Translations under genes and position numbers: made by a program
Assembly (NCBI RefSeq): GCF_023278045.1
Contig: NZ_CP056783.1
Span: 2,203,501 to 2,267,500, forward strand
DNA: 64,000 bases
Direction: 5' to 3'
Origin: Flavobacterium sp. K5-23
Lineage (GTDB): Bacteria; Bacteroidota; Bacteroidia; Flavobacteriales; Flavobacteriaceae
Notes under the pieces: model-generated
What the model was told of the DNA's origin: nothing
The model's database searches: none
The model's input: only the letters and a program-made list of their open reading frames with translations
Part shown: positions 17,257-25,888 of the stretch, piece by piece
Layout of the letters: each line of letters starts with the position of its first letter
Position numbering within the stretch: position 1 is the stretch's first letter

Positions 17257-17289
17257 TTGTCAATTTGAATGCGTTAAAGGATATTTTTG
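17257..17289 (+). promoter_or_regulatory. Promoter of the metalloprotease gene (TTG-N22-TATTTTTG)
   Basis: TTG at 17257-17259 and TATTTTTG at 17282-17289 fit the Bacteroidota consensus with a 22-base spacer. The -7 element lies 28 bases before the GTG at 17318, which supports that start codon. Confidence 0.65.
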
Positions 17290-17317
17290 AATCAAATAAC
17301 TATTAAAGAACCTATAA

Positions 17318-19792
17318 GTGAATAAGATTCTCATTATTACCACAGTCGTTGCATTAATGCTTTTACCCACAACGCATTATGGGCAGTCAAATCATAAAAA
17401 AAAGAAGAAAGTTACGGCAACAGTACCTCCTCCAGCTGAAAAAAAGCCCGAGCCTACTATTAAAGAGTACAGTAAGGTAATTACCAAAGATGCTATTTCA
17501 GACACTGGATTGTTTACAGTACATAAAGTAGATAAGAAATACTTTTTTGAAATCCCTAATTTGTTATTAGACAAAGACATGCTTTTGGTTAGCAGGTTTT
17601 CTAAACTGCCTTCTAATCTAGGTGGAGGATATGTTAACGCAGGTTCTGAAACTAATGAGCAGCTTATAGTTTGGCAACGTTTTCAGGATAAAATATTAAT
17701 AAAGTTAAAGTCATATAACGCTGTTGCAAATGATAGCCTACCTATTAGTATTTCAGTAAAATCTAATAATTATGAGCCTACTTTATACGCATTTGATATT
17801 GTGGCGTTTAGTAAAGACACTGCTAATACCGTAATTGACGTGACTAAATTTTATAGTACGGATGTAAAATCTATCAGTGGATTGTCCTCAGCTATGAGAG
17901 AAACATATAAGGTGAAAGGGCTGGATGAATCGCGTAGCTTTATCAATGCAATGCGTAGTTTTCCAATGAATATTGAAGTCGTTCAAGATTTTACGTATAA
18001 CGCTTCAAAACCGCCTGTATTAGAAGATACTGAAACAATTAGTATCCAAATGAATCAATCTATGATATTGCTTCCTGAGAAGTTAATGCAACCTAGATTA
18101 GCTGATCCAAGAATAGGATGGTTTTCTATGAGTCAATTTGATTATGGTAGTGATGAATTAAAATCAGATTATAAAACCTATATCCGCCGTTGGAGATTAG
18201 AGCCAAAAGACCCTGAAGCTTATGCTCGTGGTGAATTGGTCGAACCTATTAAACCTATTGTTTATTATTTAGATCCCGCCACTCCTGAAAAGTTGCGTAA
18301 ATACATCAAGTTAGGAATTGAAGAGTGGAAAAAACCTTTTGAAACGGCTGGTTTTAAAAATGCCATCATCGCAAAAGATGCACCTACAAAAGAAGAAGAT
18401 CCTGACTTTAGTCCAGAAGACATTCGCTATTCGGTGATTCGTTATGTGGCGAGTACAACCCGTAATGCAACTGGACCCAGTGTTTCTGATCCTAGAACTG
18501 GAGAGATAATCGAAAGTGACGTGATATGGTACCACAATCATTTGCGTTCTTATAGAAACAGGTATTTGTTAGAAACAGGAGCCGCAAATCCTTCTGCACG
18601 AACGTTAAACACGAGTGAAGAGGAAATGGGAGATATGATGCGAATGGTTATTGCACATGAAGTAGGTCACGCTCTTGGTTTTCCACATAATATGGGAGCC
18701 AGTTGTGCTTATGAAATTGAAAGTTATAGAGACGGTGCGTTTACACAAAAAAACGGAATTGCAGCCAGTATAATGGATTATGCCCGTTTTAATTACATAG
18801 CGCAACCCGAAGACAAGAATATTCGTTTCATACGCCAAATGGGGCCTTACGATCATTATGCAGTAAACTGGGGTTATCGAGTGATTCCAAAGTCAATTTC
18901 TCCAGAATCTGAGAAGTCAGTTTTAGACAAATGGATTTTAGAGAAAGCAGGGAATCCTATTTATAAATATGGAAAACAGAGCAGTAGTTTTGATCCCACT
19001 TCACAAACCGAAGATATAGGGAATAATTCTATGAAAGCCAGTTCTTACGGTCTTAAAAATTTACAATATGTTGCCGCTCATTTATCAGAGTGGACTAGTG
19101 ATGTAACCAACAATTACGATGATTTAGATGAGTTGTATAAGGAAATGTTAGATGTTTGGAGTAGGTATGTAGGTCATGTTGTTACCAATGTGGGTGGTGT
19201 ATATGAAAATATGAAGAAACCTAATCAATCCGGGAATGTATACGATATTGTGCCTAAAGTAAAGCAACAAGAAGCCATGCTTTGGTTGCAAAACAATGCT
19301 TTTAATTCACCTACTTGGTTAGTTAATGTATCTACTTTGAAAAACATTGATTATACAGGGTATACGGAGCGATTTAGAAATTTACAAGTTCGTCATTTAA
19401 ACAATGTTTTGAGTTTTGGTCGTATTGGTAGATTAATGGACGCGGAGATAATGGGGACTTCAAATTATAAAGCCCTTGATTTACTTCGCGATATGAGAAA
19501 AGGGATATGGAAAGAAGCAACTTTGGTTTCTAATGTGAGTATCTATAGAAGAAACTTGCAACGTGCCTATATTGAAAGAATGAATTTTTTAATGAACGAA
19601 GAAATTAAATCCGAAAAATCAGAGGGGTATTATAACGTATCACAATCTGATGTAAGGGCTCTAGTAAGAGGAGAACTTAACGTTTTAAAAGGATCATTGT
19701 TTACTGCAAAAAACACAGCGATAAATATAGAAACGAAATACCATTATGAAGATAGTATCAAGCGAATTGAGCTTATATTAAATCCTAAATAA
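17318..19792 (+). CDS. Exported zinc metalloprotease, DUF5117/DUF5118 type (metzincin-like)
   Basis: The 824-residue protein starts at a GTG; no ATG is available upstream and a promoter is placed correctly for it. A signal peptide (to about residue 22, HYGQS) is followed by a DUF5118/DUF5117 N-terminal region. The zinc-binding motif HEVGHALGFPH then has His447, Glu448, His451 and His457, the extended HExxHxxGxxH form, and an SIMDYARF Met-turn-like segment follows. Proteins of this type are common exported peptidases in Bacteroidota; their substrates are mostly unknown. The last 70 bases include a 35-base segment that recurs downstream at 21381-21415. A strong terminator follows. Confidence 0.88.
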   Translation: MNKILIITTVVALMLLPTTHYGQSNHKKKKKVTATVPPPAEKKPEPTIKEYSKVITKDAISDTGLFTVHKVDKKYFFEIPNLLLDKDMLLVSRFSKLPSNLGGGYVNAGSETNEQLIVWQRFQDKILIKLKSYNAVANDSLPISISVKSNNYEPTLYAFDIVAFSKDTANTVIDVTKFYSTDVKSISGLSSAMRETYKVKGLDESRSFINAMRSFPMNIEVVQDFTYNASKPPVLEDTETISIQMNQSMILLPEKLMQPRLADPRIGWFSMSQFDYGSDELKSDYKTYIRRWRLEPKDPEAYARGELVEPIKPIVYYLDPATPEKLRKYIKLGIEEWKKPFETAGFKNAIIAKDAPTKEEDPDFSPEDIRYSVIRYVASTTRNATGPSVSDPRTGEIIESDVIWYHNHLRSYRNRYLLETGAANPSARTLNTSEEEMGDMMRMVIAHEVGHALGFPHNMGASCAYEIESYRDGAFTQKNGIAASIMDYARFNYIAQPEDKNIRFIRQMGPYDHYAVNWGYRVIPKSISPESEKSVLDKWILEKAGNPIYKYGKQSSSFDPTSQTEDIGNNSMKASSYGLKNLQYVAAHLSEWTSDVTNNYDDLDELYKEMLDVWSRYVGHVVTNVGGVYENMKKPNQSGNVYDIVPKVKQQEAMLWLQNNAFNSPTWLVNVSTLKNIDYTGYTERFRNLQVRHLNNVLSFGRIGRLMDAEIMGTSNYKALDLLRDMRKGIWKEATLVSNVSIYRRNLQRAYIERMNFLMNEEIKSEKSEGYYNVSQSDVRALVRGELNVLKGSLFTAKNTAINIETKYHYEDSIKRIELILNPK

Positions 19793-19817
19793 TTTTCTTT
19801 TACTTTGATAAATAAGC

Positions 19818-19849
19818 AAAAAAGCACTTCTGTATTGAAGTGCTTTTTT
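19818..19849 (+). terminator. Terminator after the metalloprotease gene
   Basis: AAAAAAGCACTTC pairs perfectly with GAAGTGCTTTTTT around a 6-base loop. It lies 26 bases after the stop codon. Confidence 0.93.
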
Positions 19850-20142
19850 GCTTTTGGGTGTCTGTGAAATTATTTTATCAAAAACTTTTAAGGAGTGGAT
19901 GCAGAGCGGTTTCGTTTAACAGAAGTTTCATTACTTCATTAGTTCGATATATTGTTGGGAGTTCGTGTTACACACGAAAAGAAACTTTAGTTATTGGCAA
20001 GATTTTCTTTTTTAATAAGTCGCGGTACAAACGCTGTACTCCGTTACAATAGTAAGTTGGTCCTCGTTGCAAATGAGAACCGGAGATGGATATATTGGTG
20101 CTGTAATTTACTATTGAACCAGTAGTTGATTTTAAGGCATAA
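19850..20142. other. Intergenic stretch with no supported gene
   Basis: About 290 bases between two terminators. A short open frame here (19840-20052) overlaps the terminator and lacks coding character. I see no RNA gene. It belongs to the segment bounded by the two copies of the protease 3' end. Confidence 0.55.
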
Positions 20143-20175
20143 AAAAACCACGAGATTTAACAACTCGTGGTTTTT
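20143..20175. terminator. Terminator of the DUF4382 gene
   Basis: AAAAACCACGAG pairs with CTCGTGGTTTTT. It lies about 30 bases beyond the 3' end of the minus-strand DUF4382 gene and could also act on plus-strand transcripts. Confidence 0.88.
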
Positions 20176-20205
20176 AAATAAAAATTTGGACCAAAAAGGT
20201 ATTTA

Positions 20206-20967
20206 TTATAGCGCTATGACACCTACATTAGTGTTTACACCTGCTACAACCACCACATTCGATTTGGTTACAGGTAGTAATGGCAATAAAGGTGTTATAG
20301 TAAAAGTATAGCTACCTGGTAAAAGCCCTGATACTTGAAACTGACCAAACTCGTTCACACTACTCGAATATATAGTACCATCAACAGCGGTAGCTGTTGC
20401 CACAGCCAAAGTACCAATAGGTGTAATGCTTCCTTTGATATTTCCAGTAATAGCTGTAACTACAGTTCTAACTACTGGTTTTAGTTTGTAAGTTCCAGTT
20501 CCAGTTTGTACAATTGATGTATTAGCATCAAAATCAAGAAGGACTTCATTTTGAATATCAGCAAGTAAGGTTTGGTGCACTTGTAATTTCAAACCTGATT
20601 GTTCCGCACTTGGCGTGCTTAAAGGATAAACAACATTTCCCACTTTCACTGTGTTGTTAGACCCAAGGATCAACCTAATTTGCGATACCTTAGCATCACT
20701 CAATTCACTTGTAGCAATTAGCTTACTAACACCATTAGATAAATCTAAAAGGTTGTAAATACCTGCTGTAGTGTTCAATAGTACCGTTTGTCCATTGCCT
20801 CCTGTAACTTCCACAGCTTGTAAATCAATGTTTACTTCTTGATAAGGTCCCGGAGCATCTGTCATACGAACATTGTAGGCATATGTGTCAGAATTAGAAT
20901 CACTGTTACAAGAATTCAATGTAATACCAAACGCAATAATCGTGGCAATTAAAAATATCTTTTTCAT
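20206..20967 (-). CDS. DUF4382 domain-containing lipoprotein
   Basis: The 253-residue protein has a lipoprotein signal ending in LNSC (Cys20), followed by a Ser/Asn-rich linker. The DUF4382 domain (about residues 28-155) includes the characteristic start VRMTDAPGPYQEVNIDLQAVEV. A carboxypeptidase-regulatory-like beta-sandwich (about 170-253, GNIKGSITPIG and GSYTFTITP) follows, a fold often found on surface proteins. The function is unknown; both domains point to an outer-membrane-anchored extracellular protein. It lies opposite to the flanking protease and DUF4920 genes, between a true protease 3' end and a copied fragment of it, so it may be a later insertion. Confidence 0.85.
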   Translation of the reverse strand: MKKIFLIATIIAFGITLNSCNSDSNSDTYAYNVRMTDAPGPYQEVNIDLQAVEVTGGNGQTVLLNTTAGIYNLLDLSNGVSKLIATSELSDAKVSQIRLILGSNNTVKVGNVVYPLSTPSAEQSGLKLQVHQTLLADIQNEVLLDFDANTSIVQTGTGTYKLKPVVRTVVTAITGNIKGSITPIGTLAVATATAVDGTIYSSSVNEFGQFQVSGLLPGSYTFTITPLLPLLPVTKSNVVVVAGVNTNVGVIAL

Positions 20968-21380
20968 AATATAATTGTTATGCTGTAATTTAAGTTTTAC
21001 AACAATACAAAGGTGCTTACTATTGATTTAGACACTGTTATAGAATAACAGCTTAAATTTATATAATTTCCATTTAGCTAATACATTCTGCGATAATGGT
21101 TAAACATTATAAAAAGAAATCCCAATTTTCCTGAAGAGTTTTTGTAATTATAAATAAGGATTACTTCATTTTTTCGTTTACAACATCCACAGTAACATCT
21201 ATAGAAGAAGCTGATAGCGGATGTGCAATCCGTACACATACCAATAATCAATCACAATAAATTTTTATTATTTTTTTAATCTTTTCATTTTGTAGATTTC
21301 CTATGTCAATACACTATTCGTGTACGAACTGTAAACCCGCCCTAAATTTTTCTACAAAAAAACATTCTAGGTATAGTGGT
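20968..21380. other. Intergenic region upstream of DUF4382 gene
   Basis: No open frame or RNA gene is recognised. It presumably contains the promoter of the DUF4382 gene. It ends at the copied fragment of the protease gene. Confidence 0.5.
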
Positions 21381-21415
21381 AAATATAGAAACGAAATACC
21401 ATTATGAAGACAGTA
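21381..21415 (+). pseudogene. 35-base copy of the metalloprotease 3' end
   Basis: These bases match 19723-19757 inside the metalloprotease gene at 34 of 35 positions. Read in the same frame they give NIETKYHYEDS, and the single difference (GAT/GAC, Asp) is synonymous. The copy then diverges and reaches a TAA at once (AAG TAA). No similarity is seen immediately upstream. It looks like the tail of a former allele of the same gene. Confidence 0.8.
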
Positions 21416-21468
21416 AGTAATCGCACAGCAATTCCTTAGTTATAGTTAAAAATTGATGTATTATTTGC

Positions 21469-21497
21469 TTGATTTTTCAATTTTCTGACTATTTTTG
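21469..21497 (+). promoter_or_regulatory. Promoter of the DUF4920 gene (TTG-N18-TATTTTTG)
   Basis: TTG at 21469-21471 and TATTTTTG at 21490-21497 fit the Bacteroidota consensus. The -7 element lies 41 bases before the ATG at 21539. Confidence 0.65.
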
Positions 21498-21538
21498 TGA
21501 GTTGGAATACTAAATTAATAATATAAAAAAAAATAATA

Positions 21539-22030
21539 ATGAAAAAGTCAATTGTAATAGCTTGCTCGGTTCTGGCATTGATGAGTTGTAAAAAAGAGGA
21601 TAAAGTTCAAGAAATGAAAACGGAAGTTGCATATGCTACTTTTGGAGATAGTATTTCAGCTGAAAATGCTTTGACAAAAGAAGAGATGTTAGCCAAATTT
21701 GATAAGCTTTCTCAAGGAGATACAATTGCTGTAAAATTCAAATCTAAAATAAAAGAAGTTTGTACGAAAAAAGGATGTTGGATGAATTTGGATTTAGCAA
21801 ATGAAAAAGAAGTGTTTGTTAAATTTAAGGACTACGCTTTTTTCGTTCCTAAAAATGCAGGTAATGAAGAAGTTGTTATTAGTGGAAAAGCGTATGTAAG
21901 TGTTGAAACTGTTGAAGAATTGAAACATTACGCAAAAGACGGAGGAAAATCTCAAGCCGCTATCGACAGTATCGTAGCACCAAAAACTACCTATTCGCTA
22001 ATGGCTGATGGTGTTTTAATAAAAAAATAA
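21539..22030 (+). CDS. DUF4920 domain-containing lipoprotein
   Basis: The 163-residue protein has a lipobox LMSC with Cys17. The DUF4920 domain follows from about residue 30, with FGDSISAENALTKEEM, the conserved paired-cysteine segment VCTKKGCWMNLDL and KDYAFFVPKNA. The conserved Cys pair suggests metal or redox binding, but the family has no established function. Its stop codon is immediately followed by the ATG of the haem lipoprotein gene, so the two are co-transcribed and probably act together in the envelope. Confidence 0.87.
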   Translation: MKKSIVIACSVLALMSCKKEDKVQEMKTEVAYATFGDSISAENALTKEEMLAKFDKLSQGDTIAVKFKSKIKEVCTKKGCWMNLDLANEKEVFVKFKDYAFFVPKNAGNEEVVISGKAYVSVETVEELKHYAKDGGKSQAAIDSIVAPKTTYSLMADGVLIKK

Positions 22031-22474
22031 ATGAAAAACAGTATACTGTATTTATGTTTAGTTCTGTTTTTTAGTTGTGCTAAAAAGTCTGATAAAGAAG
22101 AAACTACATTAATTTCGTCAAGCAAAGAGAAGAAACAATTTGAGATGTATGAAATGTCTGAGATGTCTTTGTTGATGGAGCAAATGTATAATGAAAAGGT
22201 GCAACTAAAAGAAAGAATTAAAAAAGGAGAGACTATAGGGAAATTCCCAAATCATTTTATGAAAATCCACAAAGCGATTATGACTGATGAAAGTGAAAAT
22301 GATACTTTTTTCAAAGAACAAGCCGCTCTTTTCATCAAAGCACAAGAGTTGATTTATGAAGATCCTAAAAATGCAAAAGAGCATTTCAATGAAGGTGTAA
22401 ATTCATGTGTTAGTTGTCACGAAGTAAAGTGTGGTGGTCCAATACCAAGAATTAAGAAGTTATATATACAATAA
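22031..22474 (+). CDS. Small lipoprotein with one c-type haem motif
   Basis: The 147-residue protein has a lipobox FFSC (Cys16) and a single CVSCH haem-attachment motif near its C-terminus (Cys126, Cys129, His130), followed by a short KCGGPIPRIKKLYI tail. The middle is helical and contains several Met residues that could supply the sixth haem ligand. The overall layout recalls cytochrome c' in having the CxxCH close to the end of a helical domain, but I cannot confirm the family. It starts directly at the end of the DUF4920 gene. Electron transfer or gas/ligand binding at the membrane is a reasonable inference. Confidence 0.75.
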   Translation: MKNSILYLCLVLFFSCAKKSDKEETTLISSSKEKKQFEMYEMSEMSLLMEQMYNEKVQLKERIKKGETIGKFPNHFMKIHKAIMTDESENDTFFKEQAALFIKAQELIYEDPKNAKEHFNEGVNSCVSCHEVKCGGPIPRIKKLYIQ

Positions 22475-22702
22475 AACAGGAATTTCATTGGGAATATTGC
22501 TATTCATTTAATTGATTTGGTATGAATGTTATTATTCAAATATGGTGCTATCTTGGAAGACAAACTCTTATTTTCTCTAGCTGCGGAATCAATAATTTAC
22601 AACATATAAAAACGATTATTTCCGGCTTTAGGAAAATATTTAACGAAACTATAATTCCACTAATTTCCAACTAGCTCAAAATGGGGCTTATCGTTTGTTT
22701 TT

Positions 22703-23110
22703 TTATTCCCAATTTTTTATTTCGTCTAATTTTATTTCGCATTCCACGATTTTTCCATTAGCCAAATATTCTTTTTCAAAAATTATAATATCATTGTCAA
22801 ACTTAATAGGTTTGACGAAACCTTTTTCAGCAGTTGAGATCGTTGCGAATATCCCTTTTTGAAGATCAATCAAAGTTAATGCAGTTACGGGGCCTTTTTG
22901 GTAGTCGATAGTTAACCATTCTTGCAATGCTAAAAAGGTTGAGTTCGGATGCCATTTAAATTCAAACCCAAATATTCTGTTTGCGATTAATTGTCCGTTT
23001 AATTTTATTTTGTAGTATGTCGGCCCAAACCGAATTTCGCCTTCGAAAACAAAGTCAAACCCATTTTTCTTGTCTTGGGATTTATATGCTCCTATTTTTG
23101 CTGTTTCCAT
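22703..23110 (-). CDS. Hypothetical protein, 135 residues
   Basis: I do not recognise this protein. It has no signal peptide or membrane segment and its alternating hydrophobic pattern suggests a beta-rich fold (FDFVFEGEIRFGPTYYKIKL, FGFEFKWHPNS). It begins METAKIGAYKSQDKKNG and ends EIKNWE. It is a single gene in an otherwise sparse region, on the opposite strand to the haem lipoprotein. Function and partners are unknown. Confidence 0.6.
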   Translation of the reverse strand: METAKIGAYKSQDKKNGFDFVFEGEIRFGPTYYKIKLNGQLIANRIFGFEFKWHPNSTFLALQEWLTIDYQKGPVTALTLIDLQKGIFATISTAEKGFVKPIKFDNDIIIFEKEYLANGKIVECEIKLDEIKNWE

Positions 23111-23298
23111 TGACTGTTAGTTTCAGTTTTGTAAATACTCCATAACGGTTATGCATAACAAAAGCGCAGGAACTCTTGATTAAGCACTAAACTAAGCATT
23201 ATTTTTATACAGTGTTGGCTTTAGTTTATATTTATTTTACATAAAAAGAAGCTAACAAATTAGAGACAGCCTTTTACTAATTTATGTATCTATACTTA

Positions 23299-23727
23299 TT
23301 AGTTTCCTTCACTTAATGAATAACTTCCGTCTCCATTAAATGAAGTCAGCGTAATTGTAATAGTCCATTTTCCAGGTTTTCCAGCTTTAGTTACTCCGTC
23401 AATACTATCTGGGTCGGTTCCGCCTTTTAGGCTTCTGTCAAGAACCACAATTCCATTAGCATCTGCGACTACAATTTGGAATGTTCCTGATGCTGTAGCA
23501 GTAATATCAGCGTTATAGTCAGCAGTTGCCAAGTTGTTAATCCAATTAATTGTTCTAGAGCCATTTCCACCATTACCAGTAAAATCTCCGCCAATATCTC
23601 CAGAAGGTCCTTCGTTAACGGTAATATTTACTGTTGGTCCATCATCATCTGAACAAGATGTAAATGTTCCAATAAATAGTGTCATTGCCGTTAAAATTAT
23701 AAGTAGTTTAATATTTGAGGTTTTCAT
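23299..23727 (-). CDS. Hypothetical lipoprotein, 142 residues
   Basis: The N-terminus is a lipoprotein signal with TSCSDDD (Cys about residue 25) followed by the acidic stretch typical of exported flavobacterial lipoproteins. A Gly/Asn-rich linker follows (DIGGDFTGNGGNGSRTIN), then a beta-rich domain with repeated ITVT/TITIT strands up to SYSLSEGN. No enzyme motif is visible. A surface role is likely from the LES-like SDDD after the Cys; the specific function is unknown. Confidence 0.65.
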   Translation of the reverse strand: MKTSNIKLLIILTAMTLFIGTFTSCSDDDGPTVNITVNEGPSGDIGGDFTGNGGNGSRTINWINNLATADYNADITATASGTFQIVVADANGIVVLDRSLKGGTDPDSIDGVTKAGKPGKWTITITLTSFNGDGSYSLSEGN

Positions 23728-23907
23728 AATATTTGAGGTTTAATTTGTTATTAGTTAATTTTTATCAATTCTTTATAAAAAGAACTAATTCAATAAAATT
23801 CCTAGTCTGTGAAGGTAACTATTTTAAATTAACTCTTAACACCAACACAATCAGATTTTTATGTGTTTGAGGTTTTTGTTCAAATTACAGCCAACTAGTA
23901 TATAGTT

Positions 23908-24035
23908 CTGACAGTCGTTAGACTTTTTATGCATTCAAATACATATATTCATACGGAAGCCGCGAAATTTTTAATTTATTCCCATAAAAAAAGTGCTCCT
24001 TTTCAGGAACGCTTTCTATATAATAAATCTAAAGA
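23908..24035. repeat. Direct repeat unit A: segment beyond purL tail copy A, with terminator
   Basis: Bases 23908-23941 match 26737-26770 at 33 of 34 positions. The similarity continues patchily (ATTTATTCCCATAAAAAAAG and CTCCTTTTCAGGAACGCTTTC are shared) into the adjoining purL tail copies. The hairpin GTGCTCC...GGAACGC inside an A-run/T-run context is a probable terminator for minus-strand transcripts coming from tail copy A. Confidence 0.75.
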
Positions 24036-24187
24036 TTATTTTTTCTCAATCCACAATCTAGCATTTACAAACGCTTCGTGCCAAGGAGAAACTTCATAGT
24101 TTCTGTCAGCTGGATAATTCGCCCAGTTCCATTGAAAATTTGAACGCTCAATATGGGCATCATCACCAAATGACGCCTTTTAGTGTC
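24036..24187 (-). pseudogene. purL 3'-end fragment, copy A
   Basis: Read on the minus strand this stretch encodes the last ~50 residues of PurL, ending ARLWIEKK and a TAA stop, and matches 29132-29287. It has no start. One base is missing in the codons for the catalytic PHIER segment (CCCAT instead of CCACAT), so the reading frame is broken there. Over the 60 bases matching 29141-29200 it differs from purL at 4 positions, the most of the three copies. Similarity stops at TAGTGTC (24181-24187). Confidence 0.93.
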
Positions 24188-24369
24188 CCCTATGCAGCCA
24201 CACGAAAGGGTTCGCACGGCAGCGGGGGATAATGAATTTCCTAGAAGTTCCTTCTTATATAGGATAGCTATTCCTTTATGAGAGATACCATTTTAGGCTG
24301 GTAAAAGGAAAGTGTGAATTATGTAACTTAACGATATTGTTGTGTAACATCAAACATATAAAGCAACCC
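24188..24369. other. Intergenic stretch between purL fragment A and the ice-binding protein gene
   Basis: No gene is seen. It starts with a GC-richer patch (about 24195-24230) that has no clear coding sense. It ends at the -7 element of the next gene. Confidence 0.5.
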
Positions 24370-24377
24370 TACATTTG
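24370..24377 (+). promoter_or_regulatory. -7 element TACATTTG of ice-binding protein gene
   Basis: This octamer fits TAnnTTTG and lies 39 bases before the ATG at 24417. The nearest upstream TTG (24340-24342) is 27 bases away, longer than usual. It lies inside the longer open frame from 24375 and so supports the start at 24417. Confidence 0.5.
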
Positions 24378-24416
24378 CAATGTGATAATTTCGAAACTTC
24401 ACAAATACATATAAAT

Positions 24417-25499
24417 ATGAAAATTAAAAATCTATTATCAGCTTGTGCAATAGTAATGGTTGTCTTATTTACGGGTTGTTCAAATGACGACACCACGCAA
24501 TCGGCTCCAGCTCCAACTCCAACTGTGGCTTTAACTAGTCCCTTAAGTAGTGATACAAATGTTGCGAGAAATAAAGTAGTTTCTGTAAACTTTAGTATCG
24601 CAATGGATGCATCAACTATTAATAGCACAACGTTTACAGTAAAACAAGCAGGAAACACAGTATTAGGAACAGTTTCATATTCAGGCACCACTGCAAAGTT
24701 TGTTCCAGCAACTGTACTTGCAGCTAATACTCTTTATACAGCTACACTAACTACAGGAGTAAAAAGTGCAGATGGAAAAGCTCTTAGCGCTAACAAGCAA
24801 TGGGAATTTACAACAACGGCTAACCCGGCGGTTGGCTTAGCAGCTGTTAGTCTTGGTTCAGCAGGGAATTATGTAATTCTTGCAAAAACGACAATTACTA
24901 ACGTACCAACGTCTGTAATTACAGGAGATCTAGGACTAAGTCCAGCAGCTACATCGTATATTACAGGATTCTCTTTAACAGATTTTACAGGTTATGCAAA
25001 GGCTGCACAAGTTACCGGAAAAGTATATGCTGCTGACATGGTTACTCCAACTTCTTCTAACCTTACCACGGCGGTTGAAAATATGATTACAGCTTACAAT
25101 GATGCAGCAGGACGTCCTTCTCCTGATGTTCTCAATTTGGGAGCAGGAAATATTGGTGGTCAAATATTAACTCCAGGGCTTTATAAATGGACTAGCTCTG
25201 TAACCGTACCAGCGAGTATAACCATTTCAGGATCAGCTGATGATGTGTGGATTTTCCAGATTTCAGGTGATTTAGCTATGAGTGCTGCAACAAGAGTGAT
25301 TTTACAAGGTGGAGCCAAAGCTTCAAACATTTTCTGGCAGGTAGCTGGTAAAGCATCTTTTGGAAGCACGTCTCATTTTGAAGGTATTATCTTGTCAAAA
25401 ACAGGGATAACTTTTCAAACAGGAGCTTCTTTTAATGGAAGAGCTTTAGCGCAAACTGCTGTAATTCTTGATGGAAACACAGTAGTACAACCACAATAA
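24417..25499 (+). CDS. DUF3494 ice-binding-type lipoprotein with one SbsA Ig-like domain
   Basis: Starting at ATG 24417 the protein has 360 residues and a lipobox FTGC (Cys about 19). An SbsA-type Ig-like domain (about residues 30-135, SPLSSDTNVARNKVVSVNFS to WEFTT) precedes a DUF3494 beta-solenoid domain (about 140-360). The latter has LGSAGNYVILAKT, ITGDLGLSP, LNLGAGNIGGQ, LTPGLYKWTSS and VWIFQISG, all family hallmarks. DUF3494 proteins bind ice crystals and inhibit recrystallisation; this one would be held on the outer surface. It is the only plus-strand gene between the purL fragments. A terminator follows. Confidence 0.88.
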   Translation: MKIKNLLSACAIVMVVLFTGCSNDDTTQSAPAPTPTVALTSPLSSDTNVARNKVVSVNFSIAMDASTINSTTFTVKQAGNTVLGTVSYSGTTAKFVPATVLAANTLYTATLTTGVKSADGKALSANKQWEFTTTANPAVGLAAVSLGSAGNYVILAKTTITNVPTSVITGDLGLSPAATSYITGFSLTDFTGYAKAAQVTGKVYAADMVTPTSSNLTTAVENMITAYNDAAGRPSPDVLNLGAGNIGGQILTPGLYKWTSSVTVPASITISGSADDVWIFQISGDLAMSAATRVILQGGAKASNIFWQVAGKASFGSTSHFEGIILSKTGITFQTGASFNGRALAQTAVILDGNTVVQPQ

Positions 25500-25521
25500 A
25501 GTGTAGTATAAAATAATGTTG

Positions 25522-25551
25522 AAAGAGGTGTTCCCGTGGAGCGCCTCTTTT
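25522..25551 (+). terminator. Terminator after ice-binding protein gene
   Basis: AAAGAGGTGTTC pairs fully with GAGCGCCTCTTT if two G-U pairs are allowed, followed by T residues. It lies about 20 bases after the stop. Confidence 0.82.
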
Positions 25552-25888
25552 TATGTTTAGTAATATCTCGATGGATGGTTTACTTCTGTGTTTGGATGCA
25601 TTCCGATCGCTATCAGGAAGTCCGACCAGAGTGAAATTGCGAAGCAGAACGATGAAGCAATCACGAAGGGTATGCCCGATAGCGCATTCTATGATAAAAA
25701 ACAACTAAAAAAGCAATTATTGATTTTTCTATAATATTTATTAGCCTGTTCATTTTTTCTGTCGTCGCGCCAAATTGACGTACAACGTTTTGCTGCTTTG
25801 CGATGGCTGGAAATTCGTAACCGCTCAATTTTCGGTTTAACGAAAACTTAATGATGCTTTACATAGGAATGGCTGTTAGCACCAGTTT
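25552..25888. other. Intergenic region with no recognised gene
   Basis: This stretch between convergent genes contains some GC-richer scraps (about 25595-25690, with ATCGCTATC and GATAGCGCAT) but no coding frame, RNA gene or clear repeat. Confidence 0.5.

Noticed and set aside
19840..20052. Short open frame between the metalloprotease and DUF4382 genes
   Set aside because: It begins inside the protease terminator and has the composition of non-coding DNA.
24350..24691. Minus-strand open frame opposite the first ice-binding protein gene
   Set aside because: It lies antisense to the Ig-like domain of a recognised gene. Similar shadow frames occur opposite the other Ig-domain genes because of their Thr/Val-rich codons.
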